NCBI GenBank assembly: GCA_958430865.1
Contig: CAUDNR010002580.1
Location: forward strand, 41,167-86,427
Origin: Entrophospora sp. SA101
Taxonomy: Eukaryota > Glomeromycota > Glomeromycetes > Entrophosporales > Entrophosporaceae
Direction: 5' to 3'
Length of the DNA stretch: 45,261 nucleotides
Below the pieces are notes generated by a model. That model was not told where the DNA came from and made no database searches. It saw only the letters and a list, made by a program, of their open reading frames with translations. Position numbers and translations under genes: made by a program. Below are positions 11,507 to 23,214 of this stretch, in pieces (position 1 is the first letter of the stretch; each line of letters opens with the position of its first letter).

Positions 11507-11725
11507 TGTTCATAAACACAAGGTTTGACCTTATCTCATATAACTATCTCTATTCGTGAGATCACACTTGCTGAAGGTCAAGCATATTTGGCATTGAGTA
11601 GAGCAAGCTTCTCGGAAAACTTGAACATCCTAAAATTTGATTTTTCTCAAATAAAATGTTCAAAAAGTCCTTTGATCGAATATAAAAGATTGGAAACTTT
11701 TAATGTAAAATGTTTATTTGTATAA
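11507..11725 (+). pseudogene. PIF1-like helicase C-terminal fragment
   Basis: Plus-strand translation from about 11518 reads TQGLTLSH, then AEGQAYLALSRAS, then LNILKFDFSQIKCSK. This is the conserved end of PIF1/Helitron-type helicases (motif with Gln-Gly-x-Thr, then GQxYxALSR, then L..L.FD...I). A single-base deletion next to GTTCATAAA puts the preceding His-Lys out of frame, and none of the upstream helicase motifs is present. It is a relic of a genomic PIF1 gene or of a Helitron. Confidence 0.7.
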
Positions 11726-12594
11726 TTTTTTAATAAAGTAGGCTTGGCGGTACCAATGACTTTTTCTGGGGGGATGGCGCACCGCTCCCTGCTTACTTCA
11801 ATATCTTGTTTTTGTATAAATAATAAATTTTTGCAGGCTGCAACAAATCAAAATAACAAATATTAGTGATAAGTAAGCGTTAACAAGTTAAAATGTATGA
11901 CTAACTCTGAGGAAATTTACAATGGGCTCCTCCGAAATATACATCAACCAGCCAATAAGGAATTCAGTTTTAATTTAAACTTATTATTATTATTATTATT
12001 CGTTATTATAAGGTTGTAATTTCTGTTCACTTGCTTTAATAGTTTGATTGGGAGTTTTTCTCGAGTAAAGTGATATTGCCTGACTGATTAAACTACATAT
12101 TCTTTATATTGCGTTATGAGTGATACTTATTTTCAATCATATACCATCATCACCTTCGCCTGACAAGTGCCTATCCCACAACAAAGTAAAGAGAGGGATA
12201 TTGTATAGATCAATTAAAAAAATTGACGCAATCAATCTCACACAACATCGATTGACCATCATAAATATTTGTACTGTAATATACTGAATTTCTTCGATTT
12301 TTTAAACCAAGAAAATTAGAGAGCTACTTGGTGAATAGTTGATAAAATGAAACATTATATTAGTATGCCATATCTTGACCCCTTTATATATATATATATA
12401 TATATAAGATGAAACTCTACTGCTCAGTGCTGGAAAAGTATCTCAAAATGACCTCAAATGACCATCTATACGTGCAATTTTTAAAAATTTACTGATAGTC
12501 ATTTTCTAACTATACCTCTTTTGGTTCGAATATAATTTATCCCAAAAGAAAATTAGATTTGATTCCATGTAACACAATTTTTTCAAAAAAAAAA
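11726..12594. other. Intergenic upstream of the PPR gene
   Basis: It holds a TTA microsatellite (about 11981-12000) and a TA microsatellite (about 12386-12406). No gene was found. The 5' leader of the PPR gene has a poly-A run immediately before the ATG. Confidence 0.5.
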
Positions 12595-15204
12595 ATGATT
12601 TTTTTGACATCAGTAAAAAAAACAAATTCATTATATTATAATTTTTTCAAAAAACCGAGAAATTTTCATACGACGATTTCATCTTTTGAAATTATTACAT
12701 ATCGAAACTTCATTATTAGAAATAGAAGATGCGAAATTAACAACAACAATGATATCATAGTTGATAAAAGATGTTTGAGATCATTTATTAGAACATTTAG
12801 TTCTTCCTCTTCAACCATTTTACGAAATCATCAACAACAACATCACCAACAACAACATCATCAGCAGAATCAGCAACAGCATTATCTATTAATTCAACAA
12901 TTCTTACTATTTAATAATTTTATGTATAATAATAAAGAGCACAAACCGACCAAACAAAATCAATTGTCAATAAGCAGCAAGAAGAAGAAACAAGATCAAA
13001 TATTATTGGATAGTGGTGAGAAAGTGAAACAAGATCAAATATTGTTAGTTAATAATAATGGTGAGAAGAAAAAGCAAGATCAAATATTGTTAGTTAATAA
13101 TAATGGTGAGAAGAAAAAGCAAGATCAAATATTATTGTCAAACAGCGAGAATAAGCAACAACAACAAAAAAAAAAGGAAGTGATAGTAGAAGAAAAAAAG
13201 ATTGATCCAATAGTGACAAAAATAATTGAAAATTTAAGAGCAAAAAATCTAAAAGAAATCAAAAGCACATTATTGAATGATGAAAACAAACCAGTAGTTG
13301 GGAGTGTTGAAGATGCATTGAAATTTAAAATGGAATTTTATAATCATCTAAATTCATTTGAATTGGAAACACTTGACAAATTATTAAGAAATCATTTGGT
13401 GGAAACATTAGAACCAGATGGTCAATTAAACAATGTATTAAGTATCATTGAAACTTATGATATTGAATCACAAAAATCACAAAAAGAGTTTGAGAAATTA
13501 AAATATTTTGAATTGTTAAAATCAAAAAATTATGATGAAGCTTATAATTATTTATATGAGAAAATTAGTGATGTTGATAGTAGTGGCATCGAATATTTAC
13601 TAGATATTAACAACTATATCAAAAATACTAATAACTATAATGTTAATGATGGTAGTGGTGGTGGTAGTAGTCATAATAGCAGCAGCAGCAGCAGTAATAA
13701 TAGTAATAATGTTGGATTGGAAATAAATTATAAATCAAATGAAATAATAATAAAATCATACTTTAATAAAATGACCAATAACATTGACAGCCAAAACATA
13801 ATTATTGATAAAAAAACAAATTTGATAAAAAATTTTATTTATAAATTATTTATGATGAATGAAGTTGAGCTGATTAATAAGATGAATGAATTAATTATCA
13901 GTAAAGATATTGCGACTAACGAGGAAATAATCAGATACATATTAATGGGATATTTTGAATCGCACAAGTTTGATGAACCTTTGAATTTATGGAATAAATT
14001 AAGAGAAATGAAGGTTATCAAATTAAATAGTTTGTTGTACAGTGAAATGATTCGAGGATTTTCAATGAAGAATCATTTGCAACCAGTTGAAAAACTGTGG
14101 AAAGAAATGAAATCAGATAAAGTTGAACCAAATCTTCAAATTTATTCCAGCTTGATGGAAATTAATTTTAAATTGGGAAAAGTTGACAAAGCAATTGAAA
14201 TCTTCAAAGAATCAAATAATTTAATTAATAGTGGCGGTGTTAGTGGTGCTGGTGCTGATGGTAAAGATACTGCTAATAGTAATACTACAAGTAGTGGCAA
14301 TCATAGAATCATTAGTGATAGTTATTTAATTAACCAGAAACTAATCAAAGGACTTTTGATGAATAGAAAACAGGAAGAAGCACTAAGAGTTTATAATTAT
14401 TTGAAAGATAATCATATAAAACATCATCATAATAGTGGTGGCGGCGGTGATGGTGGTGATAGGAGTAATCAGATCTTAAATACATCAATATATAATATAT
14501 TATTTGATCATATTGATACTAGAGCTATAATAATAGAATTATTTAATGATATGAAAGCATTGAATGTTCGTCTGGATGATTACACACTTAATATATTATT
14601 AAAGAAATATATCAAATATAACGATATTGTGTCAATAAGGAAAATAATAAACTTATTTAATTTTTACAAAATAGAAATGAACCAAGTAACTTATACTACA
14701 TTAATGAATTATTTAATTAGAATCAATGATAAAGAATCTTTAAATAATTTAATGAAGTTCGATAATAGTAATCGTAGTGGTGGTAGGAGTAACTATAACA
14801 ATCTTCGTAACAAGAATAGAAATATTATTAATTATAGTTTAATGATTAAACGTGACATTAAAAATAATGATCTTGAGAAATTAAATCTCACATTGAGTGA
14901 AATGAAGTCTGAAAATATTTCTTTAACTTTAGTAATCTATAATTCAATATTTGATTATTATATTAAATATAATCATTTTGATGATTTGTCAAAGATTTAC
15001 AATCAATTTTCTCAATCAGTCAATCAAAATCTAATCAAGCCAAACTTAACTACATATTACATACTATTAGATGGTTACCTATCAAATGACAGATTAGATG
15101 ATGCATTGAAAATTTATTCTGATTACAAGAAATCTGGTTTAAAGAACTTTGATAATTTAGAATTTGAAAAAACAGTTAAAAAACTAGAGTTGAAAAATCT
15201 ATAG
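12595..15204 (+). CDS. Pentatricopeptide-repeat (PPR) protein, probably mitochondrial
   Basis: A single-exon ORF of 869 residues from the ATG at 12595; the frame is open slightly further upstream, but only to a TTG. The N-terminus is basic and Ser/Arg/Phe-rich without acidic residues (for example RSFIRTFSSSSS), typical of a mitochondrial presequence. It is followed by His/Gln-rich sequence, a 15-residue tandem repeat with core KQDQILLVNNNGEKK, and Asn/Ser/Gly-rich inserts. From about residue 450 there are helical-hairpin repeats of roughly 35 residues with the PPR pattern (LYSEMIRGFSMKN, YSSLMEINFKLGKVDKAIEI, YTTLMNYLIRIN, YYILLDGYLSNDRLDDALKI). PPR proteins bind organellar RNA for processing, stability or translation. 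The target transcript cannot be told. Low-complexity inserts interrupt the repeats, and some repeats are separated by Gly/Asp-rich loops. Confidence 0.88.
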   Translation: MIFLTSVKKTNSLYYNFFKKPRNFHTTISSFEIITYRNFIIRNRRCEINNNNDIIVDKRCLRSFIRTFSSSSSTILRNHQQQHHQQQHHQQNQQQHYLLIQQFLLFNNFMYNNKEHKPTKQNQLSISSKKKKQDQILLDSGEKVKQDQILLVNNNGEKKKQDQILLVNNNGEKKKQDQILLSNSENKQQQQKKKEVIVEEKKIDPIVTKIIENLRAKNLKEIKSTLLNDENKPVVGSVEDALKFKMEFYNHLNSFELETLDKLLRNHLVETLEPDGQLNNVLSIIETYDIESQKSQKEFEKLKYFELLKSKNYDEAYNYLYEKISDVDSSGIEYLLDINNYIKNTNNYNVNDGSGGGSSHNSSSSSSNNSNNVGLEINYKSNEIIIKSYFNKMTNNIDSQNIIIDKKTNLIKNFIYKLFMMNEVELINKMNELIISKDIATNEEIIRYILMGYFESHKFDEPLNLWNKLREMKVIKLNSLLYSEMIRGFSMKNHLQPVEKLWKEMKSDKVEPNLQIYSSLMEINFKLGKVDKAIEIFKESNNLINSGGVSGAGADGKDTANSNTTSSGNHRIISDSYLINQKLIKGLLMNRKQEEALRVYNYLKDNHIKHHHNSGGGGDGGDRSNQILNTSIYNILFDHIDTRAIIIELFNDMKALNVRLDDYTLNILLKKYIKYNDIVSIRKIINLFNFYKIEMNQVTYTTLMNYLIRINDKESLNNLMKFDNSNRSGGRSNYNNLRNKNRNIINYSLMIKRDIKNNDLEKLNLTLSEMKSENISLTLVIYNSIFDYYIKYNHFDDLSKIYNQFSQSVNQNLIKPNLTTYYILLDGYLSNDRLDDALKIYSDYKKSGLKNFDNLEFEKTVKKLELKNL
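12991..13135 (+). repeat. 45-bp in-frame tandem repeat in the PPR gene
   Basis: About three and a half copies of a 45-bp unit (core CAAGATCAAATATTGTTAGT) encode the 15-residue KQDQILLVNNNGEKK repeat. The unit length is a multiple of three, so copy changes keep the frame. Confidence 0.8.
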
Positions 15205-15520
15205 TAATAGTAGTCGTAGGCGGAGGAGGAAATTACGAATGGGTGGTAGTTTTAATACTTAAATTATGATGTATCGTTATTATTATTGTGTAAATTAATC
15301 AATTTTTAAAAATATTGACGGATATAATAAATAATCAATCATTCTTGTCTAATCGTGACATCATGTCTTACTCCCTAAAAAAGTAAAGATTAACGTCGCG
15401 TAAAAGATTACACAGGGCTAACTACATGTTAATTTTAAATAACTTTCTTTTTTTGATCTATATTTTCATTCATACTTGAATCAACCAAAATCTAATATAT
15501 CAGAATAAAAAAAAATTAAA
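15205..15520. other. Intergenic between PPR and deaminase genes
   Basis: 316 bp, AT-rich. An A-rich leader runs directly into the deaminase ATG. No gene. Confidence 0.5.
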
Positions 15521-17173
15521 ATGCGTTTAATTATTCGTGAAGATTGTGATGCAGTTTCTGAATATATGGGTTCGTTTAATAAAAATCAATAATTTTTATT
15601 TAAATTATAAAAATAGTAATTAACTTGGTTCCTTCCTCCCCCCAAAAAAATTATTTAGCAACATATATCAAGAATCGTATATTAGAATTTAATCCAACTC
15701 CTGAGAAACCTTTTGTTCTTGGTTTGCCAACTGGTTCTTCGCCAATTGGTGTTTATAAAAATTTAGTAAAGTATCATAAAAATGGTGAATTAAGTTTTCA
15801 AAATGTCGTTACTTTTAATATGGATGAATACGTTGGTTTGCCAAGGTAAAGTCTTAATAATAGTAGTAGTAATGATGATAATAATAATAATAATAAAAAT
15901 AACAATAATAATAGTTAATAAATAATATATGTTTTGTTATTATTTATTAGAGATCATTCAGAAAGTTATCATTCTTTCATGTGGCATAATCTTTTCAAAC
16001 ATGTAGATATAAATCCGAAAAATGTTCATATACTCAATGGTAATGCCGAAGATCTTGAAAAAGAATGTACTGATTTTGAAGTCTCTATTAAAGCTGCTGG
16101 TGGCATAGAACTATTCTTGGGAGGTTAGTACCAGCAAAATTAATGTGTGATGATTGAATAATAATCAAATAAATTAGAACAGTTTTTTTTTACATTTACA
16201 TCTAAAAATTGATGATGACGATGATGATAGGTATTGGACCTGATGGTCATATAGCTTTTAATGAGCCTGGATCTTCGTTGAACTCAAGGACTCGTGTAAA
16301 AACTTTAGCGTATGATACAATTTTAGCAAATTCAAGATTTTTTGAAAATGATATCAGCAAAGTACCTAGAATGGCATTAACTGTTGGGGTTGGGTATGTA
16401 ATATTAAATTAATTGTATTTATTACTTATTAATTATTTTTAATATCTCATGTTAATTTTTAGGACTGTTATGGATGCACGTGAAGTCGCAGTTATTATTA
16501 CCGGAGCTCATAAAGCTATTGCATTAGCCAAATGTATCGAAGAAGGTTGATATTATTTTATTTATAGTTGTTGTTGCATTAACACGTAATTGTTTAACAG
16601 AAATAAATAACAATAATATTCAAAATAATTCATAAAGGTATAAACCATATGTGGACTGTGTCAGCAATTCAAAATCATCCCAAGGCTTTAATTGTTTGTG
16701 ATGAAGATGCAACACTTGAATTGCATGTAAAAACTGTAAAATATTTTAAGAGTATTGAACACGTTATTAAAAATCTTATTGGAGCTGAAAATGTTGGTTT
16801 ACAAGGTAATATTAAATTTACATAGAGAAAGCCATTTGTATTTAGTAATTTGCCATTTTCTTAAACAAAAAAACCATATTTTGTTCCAAGTTTGTTATTA
16901 CATATATGAATAATTTTTTTAAATTATTATTTTATAACATTCCTTTTTTTTTTTTTTTTTGATAAAACCAATCGAATAAATTAAACATTAATGTTAACTA
17001 TTCATTGTATTTAATTGAATCAAAAAAGAAAATTATATCGTTTTGATTGAAAAATTATTATTATTTATTAATCATTATTATTAAATGTAAATGAATTATT
17101 AGGTAACGTAAAAAAGTATCCCACACCAGTAGTTACACCAACAAGAGAGGAATTTTATAATTTGCCTTTTTGA
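15521..17173 (+). CDS. Glucosamine-6-phosphate deaminase, seven exons
   Basis: Exons 15521-15569, 15659-15845, 15951-16123, 16231-16393, 16463-16545, 16638-16805 and 17103-17173 join in phase to 297 residues. The enzyme converts glucosamine-6-phosphate to fructose-6-phosphate and ammonia, the last step of GlcNAc catabolism, in the cytosol. Family marks are clear: start MRLIIRED, phosphate loop [11 protein letters not shown], catalytic Asp in [20 protein letters not shown], and the signature [16 protein letters not shown] with Asp, His and Glu of the active site. [14 protein letters not shown] and [14 protein letters not shown] follow. The length is normal. The first exon is only 49 bp and is missed by simple ORF calling. 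Introns use GTTCGT, GTAAAG, GTTAGT, GTATGT, GTTGAT and GTAATA donors. Intron 6 is the longest (297 bp). No disabling change was seen. Confidence 0.95.
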
Positions 17174-17308
17174 AAAATAAGATTGAATGTGAGATAAAAA
17201 AAACTTGGACATGTAAGATACAATAATGTACTGTAAGGATATAATATGTAATATAGAACAATGCAAAATGCTAATAATAATACAATAAATATTTACGTTA
17301 AAAAATTT

Positions 17309-18477
17309 TTACGGCTTGGCTGCTGGATCTAACCCAATACTTTTCATTTTGACAGCTATCTCAAATAAATAATCGTAACATTCACACATTGTCTTTGCTT
17401 TCTCCCATGATTCTATACAAGTTAGATGATAATAGCGATGATTAGTATTATAACCATTATTACTATTATTTTTTTTTTGTTATGAATTGTTATTATTATT
17501 ATTACCTCCCCAGACATATACACCATGTCTTCTTACTAAAACAGCATTTGTCTCGGGATACTTTGTCATAATCTATTAATCATAAAAAAATAGATTTTTT
17601 TAAAAAAAAAAACAAGATCACTTAAAATAATAAAGATCATCATAATCAAAACTTCAAGTTACTTTTGCCATATCTTCAGTCAGATCTTCTTCTTTGGCCG
17701 TATTTTCAATAATCGGCACAACCAAACTATCAAAATACTCGAAATTTTCTTTGCTACTCCCACGTCTAATACCCTTAATCATTTCCTGGTGCGTTATTTC
17801 AAATACTTCGCTATTACTATATAACAGGGTGACCATTACTGCATTTTGTGAATGGGTGTGAATACATGCATTAGCATTACGTAATGTATATGCGTTATAA
17901 AATAATGGAGTACAGGCTGATGGTTTATATCGTTCAGGTGAACGTAGTTCTCGCCTTGTTGATAATAGCAATACAAATAAGTCTTTTGGTTTGATGCGTT
18001 CTTTTTGAACTCCTGTCATTTCAGTTATCATTATTTTTAGAAAAACAAAATTAACCTGAAGGTGTCAATATATATTAAAAGTCACTCATAATAAAAATAT
18101 CAGATAAATTAAATTGTTGGGAGAGAAATAGACCAAAATATAGATTAACCTGAAGGTGCAATATATACTAATTCACTAATTAATAATAAAATAAGATTGT
18201 TGATTATTACGATTATGAATAATATTATTGTTGTTGAAAATGTATTAATAGTACGAACCCGTCACGAATAGAAATTCCTCCTCTATTCCATTTAATAAAA
18301 AAATATAATTAAAATTTTTAGACAATTATTATAAAAATATACAAGTGTATATGCATACCCTGTTCCTGTAACCCAACCTAATTTATAAAATAATCTACAT
18401 AATTCAGGAATAAGATTTACAGGATGTAAAGGATCTTTTGAATTAATTTCATCCTCGATATTTAAAATTGATTCCAT
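17309..18477 (-). CDS. Methylthioribulose-1-phosphate dehydratase, six exons
   Basis: Minus-strand exons 18477-18359, 18282-18259, 18175-18150, 18012-17663, 17572-17506 and 17412-17309 give 229 residues in phase. This class II aldolase-fold zinc enzyme dehydrates 5-methylthioribulose-1-phosphate in the methionine salvage pathway (yeast MDE1, animal APIP, bacterial MtnB). The motifs are [14 protein letters not shown] across exons 1-2, [18 protein letters not shown] across 3-4, zinc ligands in [10 protein letters not shown], the catalytic Glu region THQEMIKGI and the third His in RRHGVYVWG. The start MESILN is the first ATG. Two microexons (24 and 26 bp) are needed to restore the family sequence; the 26-bp one uses the acceptor AATTAG before TGAATTAG. 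The 3' end converges on the deaminase gene with 135 bp between the stop codons. Confidence 0.93.
18043..18175 (-). repeat. Duplicated microexon/donor segment in the dehydratase intron
   Basis: The segment with ATATATTG(C)ACCTTCAGGTTAAT occurs twice on the minus strand, at about 18175-18144 (true exon 3 and donor) and again about 100 bp downstream in the next intron (about 18078-18046). The downstream copy reads TTGACACC, which breaks the frame, so it is a decoy donor. Confidence 0.75.
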
Positions 18478-18736
18478 TTTTTATCAACGTGACACCAAAA
18501 TAATTAATCGGGGGAATTTTTTTACGAATTTGATATGATTAAAAAAAAATTTTGCGCTTTAATTGGATTCCAAACAACCTCTTGTATTCTTATAGGTTAT
18601 ATTGAATGATATACTAAATTATAAAAATAATAATGTGAAAAGACCAAAGAGGAATATAGTAAATTAAAAATATAATGGGAATAATTTTTAATAAGGTAGC
18701 GTACGTCCACTCAAAGAAAATTGGCCCAGGCGTAAT
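18478..18736. other. Upstream region of the dehydratase gene
   Basis: AT-rich, no gene seen. It ends where the inverted-repeat element starts. Confidence 0.4.
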
Positions 18737-19534
18737 AATTAAAGCCAGTTCACAAGCCAAATAACCTATTAAGCTCGCAAGCTGAACAAGTTATCCATAA
18801 TTATGAGGAGCTTGAATAATAATAATAACTCGGGATTATTTATATTAAAATTTTACAACAATTGATTATGTGTCGAACTAATATCTTTAAATATTACGAA
18901 AGATAGCCTTAACTAATTTACACACTTGTCACAAGACTCCAGGGCAGTCTTTGCAGTTAACCAAACACATAATGACTCATATGGTGGATTTTTAGTGCCT
19001 CGTTCATTTCTAGAAGACAAGTCTTTTTTTTCGAGATATTTCGTTTTTTAATTTCATTGTATATAAAATTAAGAATTCAGACAATTGAAAATACAAAATT
19101 GTGGCTTTGACATGTGTATATATATATATATATATATTAATTATAGACGAGAGATATTTTCAACTAAAAAATAATAATTTAATTTACATAGGCAATCCAT
19201 TCTGTCTGTATCATTGAAATCCAGCTTACATTTCTGAAGGTTTAAGTTTACGCTTTTCAAATTTCTTATTTAATTCATCAACGACTTTTGTTACTTTTCT
19301 CTTGACTATCTTTAGAAATAGTTCTCTATCATTCATAAAAAATATTTTTACAATATATTATTGGGTGTCATCCTGGTAATAGTAGATTAATTTACTAAAT
19401 TTGATCCCTGTAATTCCACTTAAAGCTCTTCAGGAGCTGGCTTGCGAGCCAGATAACTTATCCAGCTTGCGGGTTGGCTTGTGAGTTTATTAAGTTATTT
19501 GGCTTGTAAGCTGGCTCATGTGGAGCCTTAATTC
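18737..19534. repeat. Foldback-type element with imperfect terminal inverted repeats
   Basis: The left arm (18737-18815: AAAGCCAGTTCACAAGCC, AAGCTCGCAAGCTG, AACAAGTTATCC) is an imperfect reverse complement of the right arm (19420-19534: GGCTTGTAAGCTGGCTC, AGCTTGCGGGTTGGCTTGTG, GATAACTTATCC). Within each arm the words GAGC, GGCTTG and CAAGCC recur. The roughly 600-bp centre has only a 36-codon minus frame. It looks like a non-autonomous element. Confidence 0.65.
19226..19336 (-). CDS. Possible 36-residue basic ORF inside the inverted-repeat element
   Basis: The ATG at 19334-19336 opens MNDRELFLKIVKRKVTKVVD, continuing as a Lys-rich helix to a stop at 19226-19228. The amphipathic, coiled-coil-like composition is less random than its surroundings, but there is no recognised domain and no clear splice partner. 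Chance is a real possibility. Confidence 0.2.
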   Translation of the reverse strand: MNDRELFLKIVKRKVTKVVDELNKKFEKRKLKPSEM

Positions 19535-22449
19535 CATTTTGATGATGTAAATCAGCTATTTTTTATATGGTTGGTTCGGTCTAAAGACTAATTTTAAAGT
19601 ATACAAGTCACTTCTGTCCTTACCTTTTAAAAAAACAGTTTCAAGTTTTAATGTAATAAATGGATTTCTCGAAAAATTATTTGTTGTGGAGTTCTATTCT
19701 TTAATACATGTATTTTACTATTACTAATTAAAAAATTTATTAAAAGATAGGGTTTTTTTATGAATGCTGTAACAAAATTATTTAAAGTGAACTACTAAAA
19801 ATGGATCATTGAAACTATTATTTTAAGACCTGATCATATAAACAAGATGAAATTATTGTTTATTTCTAAGAAAAAAATCGCTGGAATCATTGACATAATA
19901 AGTTAGTTACATTGTAAATTGCATGGATTTCCTCAATGAAGATTATTTTTAATTAATAAAAATGATATAGAAAATCAGGAAACAAGGAATTTTACATGCA
20001 TATTCTACAGGACCAGGCTACAAGCTGTTTTATTTATTTATTTTTTTTGTATAGTTTTCGTGTAATTGATACATTTGGGTTCTCCGAAATTTTATTGATT
20101 TAATAAAACAAATAAACAAAGGATAAATTTATTATTTATCAAAAAAAGAAATAAAGTAACTTTAAAGTATATAAAAATGACCGAGATTGATGTATCAAAA
20201 AACTTTGCAACATTAAAATTATTAAACTTTATACATTTAATAATATTATTTTGAATAAATTCTTTAAAAACAATGCTGTTTAAATTGACTACTACTTGTG
20301 TGATCAATTCAATCATTAACACCAAAGGAACAAAATTTGTTTGTTTTGTAAAACAAATCAAATTTCACTTTATTCATTTTATTTTTACTCGAATTATTTG
20401 TTCGAATAAACCTTATTTAAATAGAACCCACAAGATTATGATATTATTTTAGTACAAAGAACTTTAGAAATAACTTAATTACAATATAAAAGAGCTGTTT
20501 GTTTATTAAATTAAGCCAATAATTAACCAAAAAATTTAGATAAATATTGGCACTTTCAATATTTACTAATAGGCTTTTAGACTATTTAAAGAATATTGGT
20601 CAGATATCAGATTCTGATATGCCCCATTACCAAATTTGGCATCAGTCAACCAGTAAAAAGAGAACTAATAGATTATACAAAAAAATGAGACCCTAAATTA
20701 GCACAAAAGAATTTTAAATCATGCACAAACATAACAGCTTGATAGTTTGATTGACATAGTGGTGAAGTCTTGGATTCAATGGAATTTTTTTATTGTATTT
20801 TTTAAATATAATTAATTATATATATGTCTTTAATAAAACAAACATCACTTAGCTATTTAATCCTTTCCTTCTGTGAATACCTGCATCCATTAATATTCAT
20901 GATAGTTATTATGATCATTCAATACATTAGATGTTGTCATTGACATAATAAATAATACCAAGACCATGCAGAAGTGATTTTTTTAAGGAACTTGATTTCA
21001 AAACAATAATGCGTCTATCTATCCAGATCTCTGAGATTCACAGACAAATAAATCTATTCCTCCCTTGATCCATAGGTTTGACTGGATGATTATTTTTCTT
21101 ATGAGTAGAATAATAAATCTGATGTTTGTTACAGGTGGCAGATTTAATAAAATTTCCTTTCACAAACATGCAGCTAGGTGGTTTTACACGCCCTCATGTC
21201 TGTGGAATTATTTCCATAGGTGAAGATCATCACATGTTGGAAGGCTTTGGACAAATGTGATTCAAGCAAAAACTTCTCTCAGACCAGGGTTGGCTGTTAT
21301 CATACAAGAAATAGGCATCAATCATTTATAAGATAAAGTTGGCATCTGCAACATGAGAAGTTGCAATTTGGATTTCTGCTTATTCATGGTATGCCTTGCT
21401 TACAAACAAAGGCATGGACCTGGGGTAGGGGAAAAATCCCAGGTCCCCTCCCATTTAAAAAATAATTACAGTTAATCAAACAAATAAACAGGTAATTTAG
21501 AAAAACAATTAATTTGAATGGAACCTACTAGACAAAATCTCATGATGTATTGTTGTTGGTGTGCTAACATGCTGGTTGCAATGCCATGTTTATTTCTGAG
21601 GAGATTATTGTTACAACTTTTCAGCCTTCCCTAGTCAGATTCTGTGAGAGAAGATCAGGATTTGCGCAAATGTCCTAGACAATGATGCAATCTTGATAAA
21701 TTCCCAGGACAATGCTTTCCCCTCCCCAGGAATCCAATTACATCATTGTATCATCGGGGGATGCGAGTCAGATTAGCCTTATGTACACAAGGAAAAAGTG
21801 AGAAAATAACTGTAATGTTCTTAAGATGACGTGCTCCATCATTTGTAGCTTAAATGTTGCATATTGAATGGTTCTTCCACCAGATCTTTAACAGTCATGC
21901 CGTCTTTTTTGTTTATTAATATTTAACATTAACAATGATTACTAAAAGCAAACACATAATCGTTTATTTATTAACAATTAAAAATTCAAAACAATCAAAT
22001 CATTTACTTGATGAATTAATAAATAAAAATAAAAATAATAAAAGTAGTTACATTGCAAAAATTTGATGTTGAATTTTCTAAAATAATAGGTATTGATGAA
22101 GGTACTGAAGAATTAATCTATTTTTATTATTATTATTATTTGTAAATGGTTGTTTAGATAATGGGGGAAAGGCAAAAAATGCTTATCAAATTAGTCACAT
22201 GATTCTTATATAATAGATAAAAATTTTCCAAACCATACGCGGAACATTTTGAAATTATTAAATTTTTTTAAGGTTCGTGATGAAGAGGTAGTAAAGATTT
22301 GTATATATGTGTAATTACATTTAATTTGATTCAGATTTTATTTTAAAAATTATTTGTTATTTTATTTCAAATGATCAATACGATGAAACTACCTCAAGGT
22401 TGGTCTTGAATTAAGATACAGAAGTCAGTTTAACAAATTCTCATTTAAA
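19535..22449. other. Long intergenic region with weak coding relics
   Basis: No intact gene. A plus-strand block at 21135-21260 after a cag acceptor reads 41 codons with coding character (FTNMQLGGFTRPHVCGIISI, then EDHHMLEGFGQM, then TGA), with interrupted coding-like sequence to about 21430. This suggests an old gene relic of unknown family. The rest is AT-rich and featureless to the eye. Confidence 0.35.
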
Positions 22450-22467
22450 CTAAAAAAAGGCAACGAA

Positions 22468-22819
22468 ACAGTTTGAGCACCTGGATGAGTGTGCATTCCT
22501 GCCAAACGATATCTCTCGATTCTTCTTAGCTCCTCAGTTCTTACATCCCATATTCTGTACTAGTTGGGTCCTTTTTAGTCACATCCCAACGAGTTGGTTT
22601 CTTTTTAGGATCAATGCTAACAATACATCCACATCCAATATGCCATGGTTGCTAGTTGACAGCCCCATCGACCAGTCCATTAGATCATTTGGCATATCAT
22701 ATTAACCATATTTAGTATTTTATTAATGCCAATAGACCAGAACAAAATACATCAGTTTCAATGGACTCGATCCGTTGCCAACACTGCAATATACCGTGAG
22801 TTCTTCACTGAACCTGGCC
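22468..22819 (-). pseudogene. Decayed gene of unknown family
   Basis: One minus frame reads RTHGILQCWQRIESIETD, FCSGLLALIKY, SNGLVDGAVN, then HIGCGCIVSIDPKKKPTRWD and VTKKDPTSTEYG. It is broken by at least five in-frame stops, and a second frame continues as EELRRIERYRLAGMHTHPGA. Codon choice and conserved-looking Trp/Cys/Gly/Pro residues say this was coding. I do not recognise the family. Several stops are TGA or TAA at positions that look like former CGA or CAA. Confidence 0.5.
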
Positions 22820-23214
22820 TGCAAACATTTTTGCAAAAAAATTAAAATGTTCCAATAATTTCATTTATTTTTAAGGAATTAATTGGCTATCAAGTTAGAT
22901 ATTTTTTAAAAAAATATAAACTTTTAGTCATTGTGTCAGCCATTGAAGCTAACAACGAGTGATATTTTTTTGATAGCTCTACTAAATACTATTATTTAAG
23001 GTGTAAGACACCTTTGATGCAAGCTTCATCCAATGTCAGATCATTCTAATTACTCATCATGAATATTCTATGTGCTTAATACACACACATAAAGATTCTC
23101 CATGACCATTAAAAAAGATACCTTATAAGTAGTTTTAGTAATTTTTTTTCAATTTAATCCAACATCTTATATTATTTGATGATATTAACAATTGTTCTTG
23201 GATTACAATTTTAC

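Noticed and set aside
12526..12540. GGTTCGAAT resembling a tRNA B box
   Set aside because: No A box, acceptor stem or anticodon arm can be built around it. No tRNA was found anywhere in the window.
13839..14021. 60-codon minus frame in the PPR gene
   Set aside because: Antisense shadow of the intact PPR ORF.
20092..20361. 89-codon hydrophobic minus frame
   Set aside because: Phe/Ile/Leu/Asn-rich sequence expected from AT-rich DNA, and no family signature.
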